Assembly: GCF_958979055.1 (NCBI RefSeq)
Contig: NC_084889.1
Span: 11,161,261-11,225,260, forward strand
Direction: 5' to 3'
Origin: Alnus glutinosa
Taxonomy: Eukaryota > Streptophyta > Magnoliopsida > Fagales > Betulaceae
DNA length: 64,000 nt
Positions 63,888 through 64,000 of this stretch are shown one piece after another. The first letter of the stretch is position 1, and the number at the start of each line of letters is the position of its first letter. The notes beneath the pieces are model-generated. The model saw only the letters and a list, made by a program, of their open reading frames with translations. It had not been told where the DNA came from and searched no databases. A program made the position numbers and the translations under genes.

Positions 63888-64000
63888 GAAATAAAGAAAA
63901 AAATAAAAAAAATCATCTTAGGGTTTGGCTCTTGGAGTGGCTGAACAACTCACGAGAGTTATGGGGTAGTTTGGCTACACCCAATAAGAAATTTTTTTTT

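Overview
The window is nuclear DNA of a flowering plant, most likely a eudicot. It has GT-AG introns, plant-type NDR kinase, CYP57-type cyclophilin, plant RRM and ALP/HARBI1-like genes, and dense Copia, MULE, PIF/Harbinger, LINE and MITE sequence in an AT-rich background. The species cannot be fixed from the sequence alone. I found no tRNA, rRNA or CRISPR.

Layout. (1) 1-2.4 kb: Copia debris, with a + strand RNase H/3' LTR end and a - strand protease-integrase fragment that is split by a solo LTR with a clean target duplication. (2) 2.65-6.87 kb: the first seven coding exons of an NDR-type AGC kinase on the - strand. The last part of the kinase domain and the C-tail are missing, so intron 7 must hold the Copia debris and run past the left edge. 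(3) 7-13.95 kb: gene-poor DNA with retroposon, MITE and LINE remnants. (4) 13.95-30.29 kb: a three-level nest. A Copia element has, inside its 5' LTR, a small non-autonomous LTR element, and that element has, inside its own 3' LTR, an 8.1 kb Mutator-like element (MULE). All three target duplications (5, 5 and 9 bp) are perfect. LTR/TIR divergence falls from about 6% to about 3% to about 0%, in the order the nesting requires. (5) 30.6-33.6 kb: a complete six-exon RRM protein gene (+). (6) 35.3-42.0 kb: a PIF/Harbinger element with both of its genes, each carrying lesions, followed by a 311 bp MITE containing a 40 bp perfect palindrome. (7) 45.1-46.6 kb: a single-exon domesticated Harbinger transposase (ALP/HARBI1-like) with a decayed catalytic triad. 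(8) 46.6-55.0 kb: intergenic DNA with MITEs and a retroposon. (9) 55.0-63.2 kb: a complete ten-exon CYP57-type cyclophilin gene (-). Its last intron carries a small LTR element with two MITEs inside.

The most unusual object is the MULE. Its two 211 bp terminal inverted repeats read as identical, and its transposase of about 1000 residues is intact across five exons. Running towards the transposase from the opposite end is a second intact two-exon gene, for a 141-residue protein with a GRF-type zinc finger, a coiled coil and a C-terminal membrane segment. The layout resembles mudrA/mudrB of maize MuDR, but the second protein is unrelated in kind. It is a candidate accessory gene of a recently active, possibly still autonomous, transposon.

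The host genes (kinase, RRM protein, ALP-like protein, cyclophilin) are unrelated to one another in function. What links the window is how much host introns and intergenic DNA have been reshaped by transposons, down to LINE insertions of only 19-60 bp that still have their target duplications.
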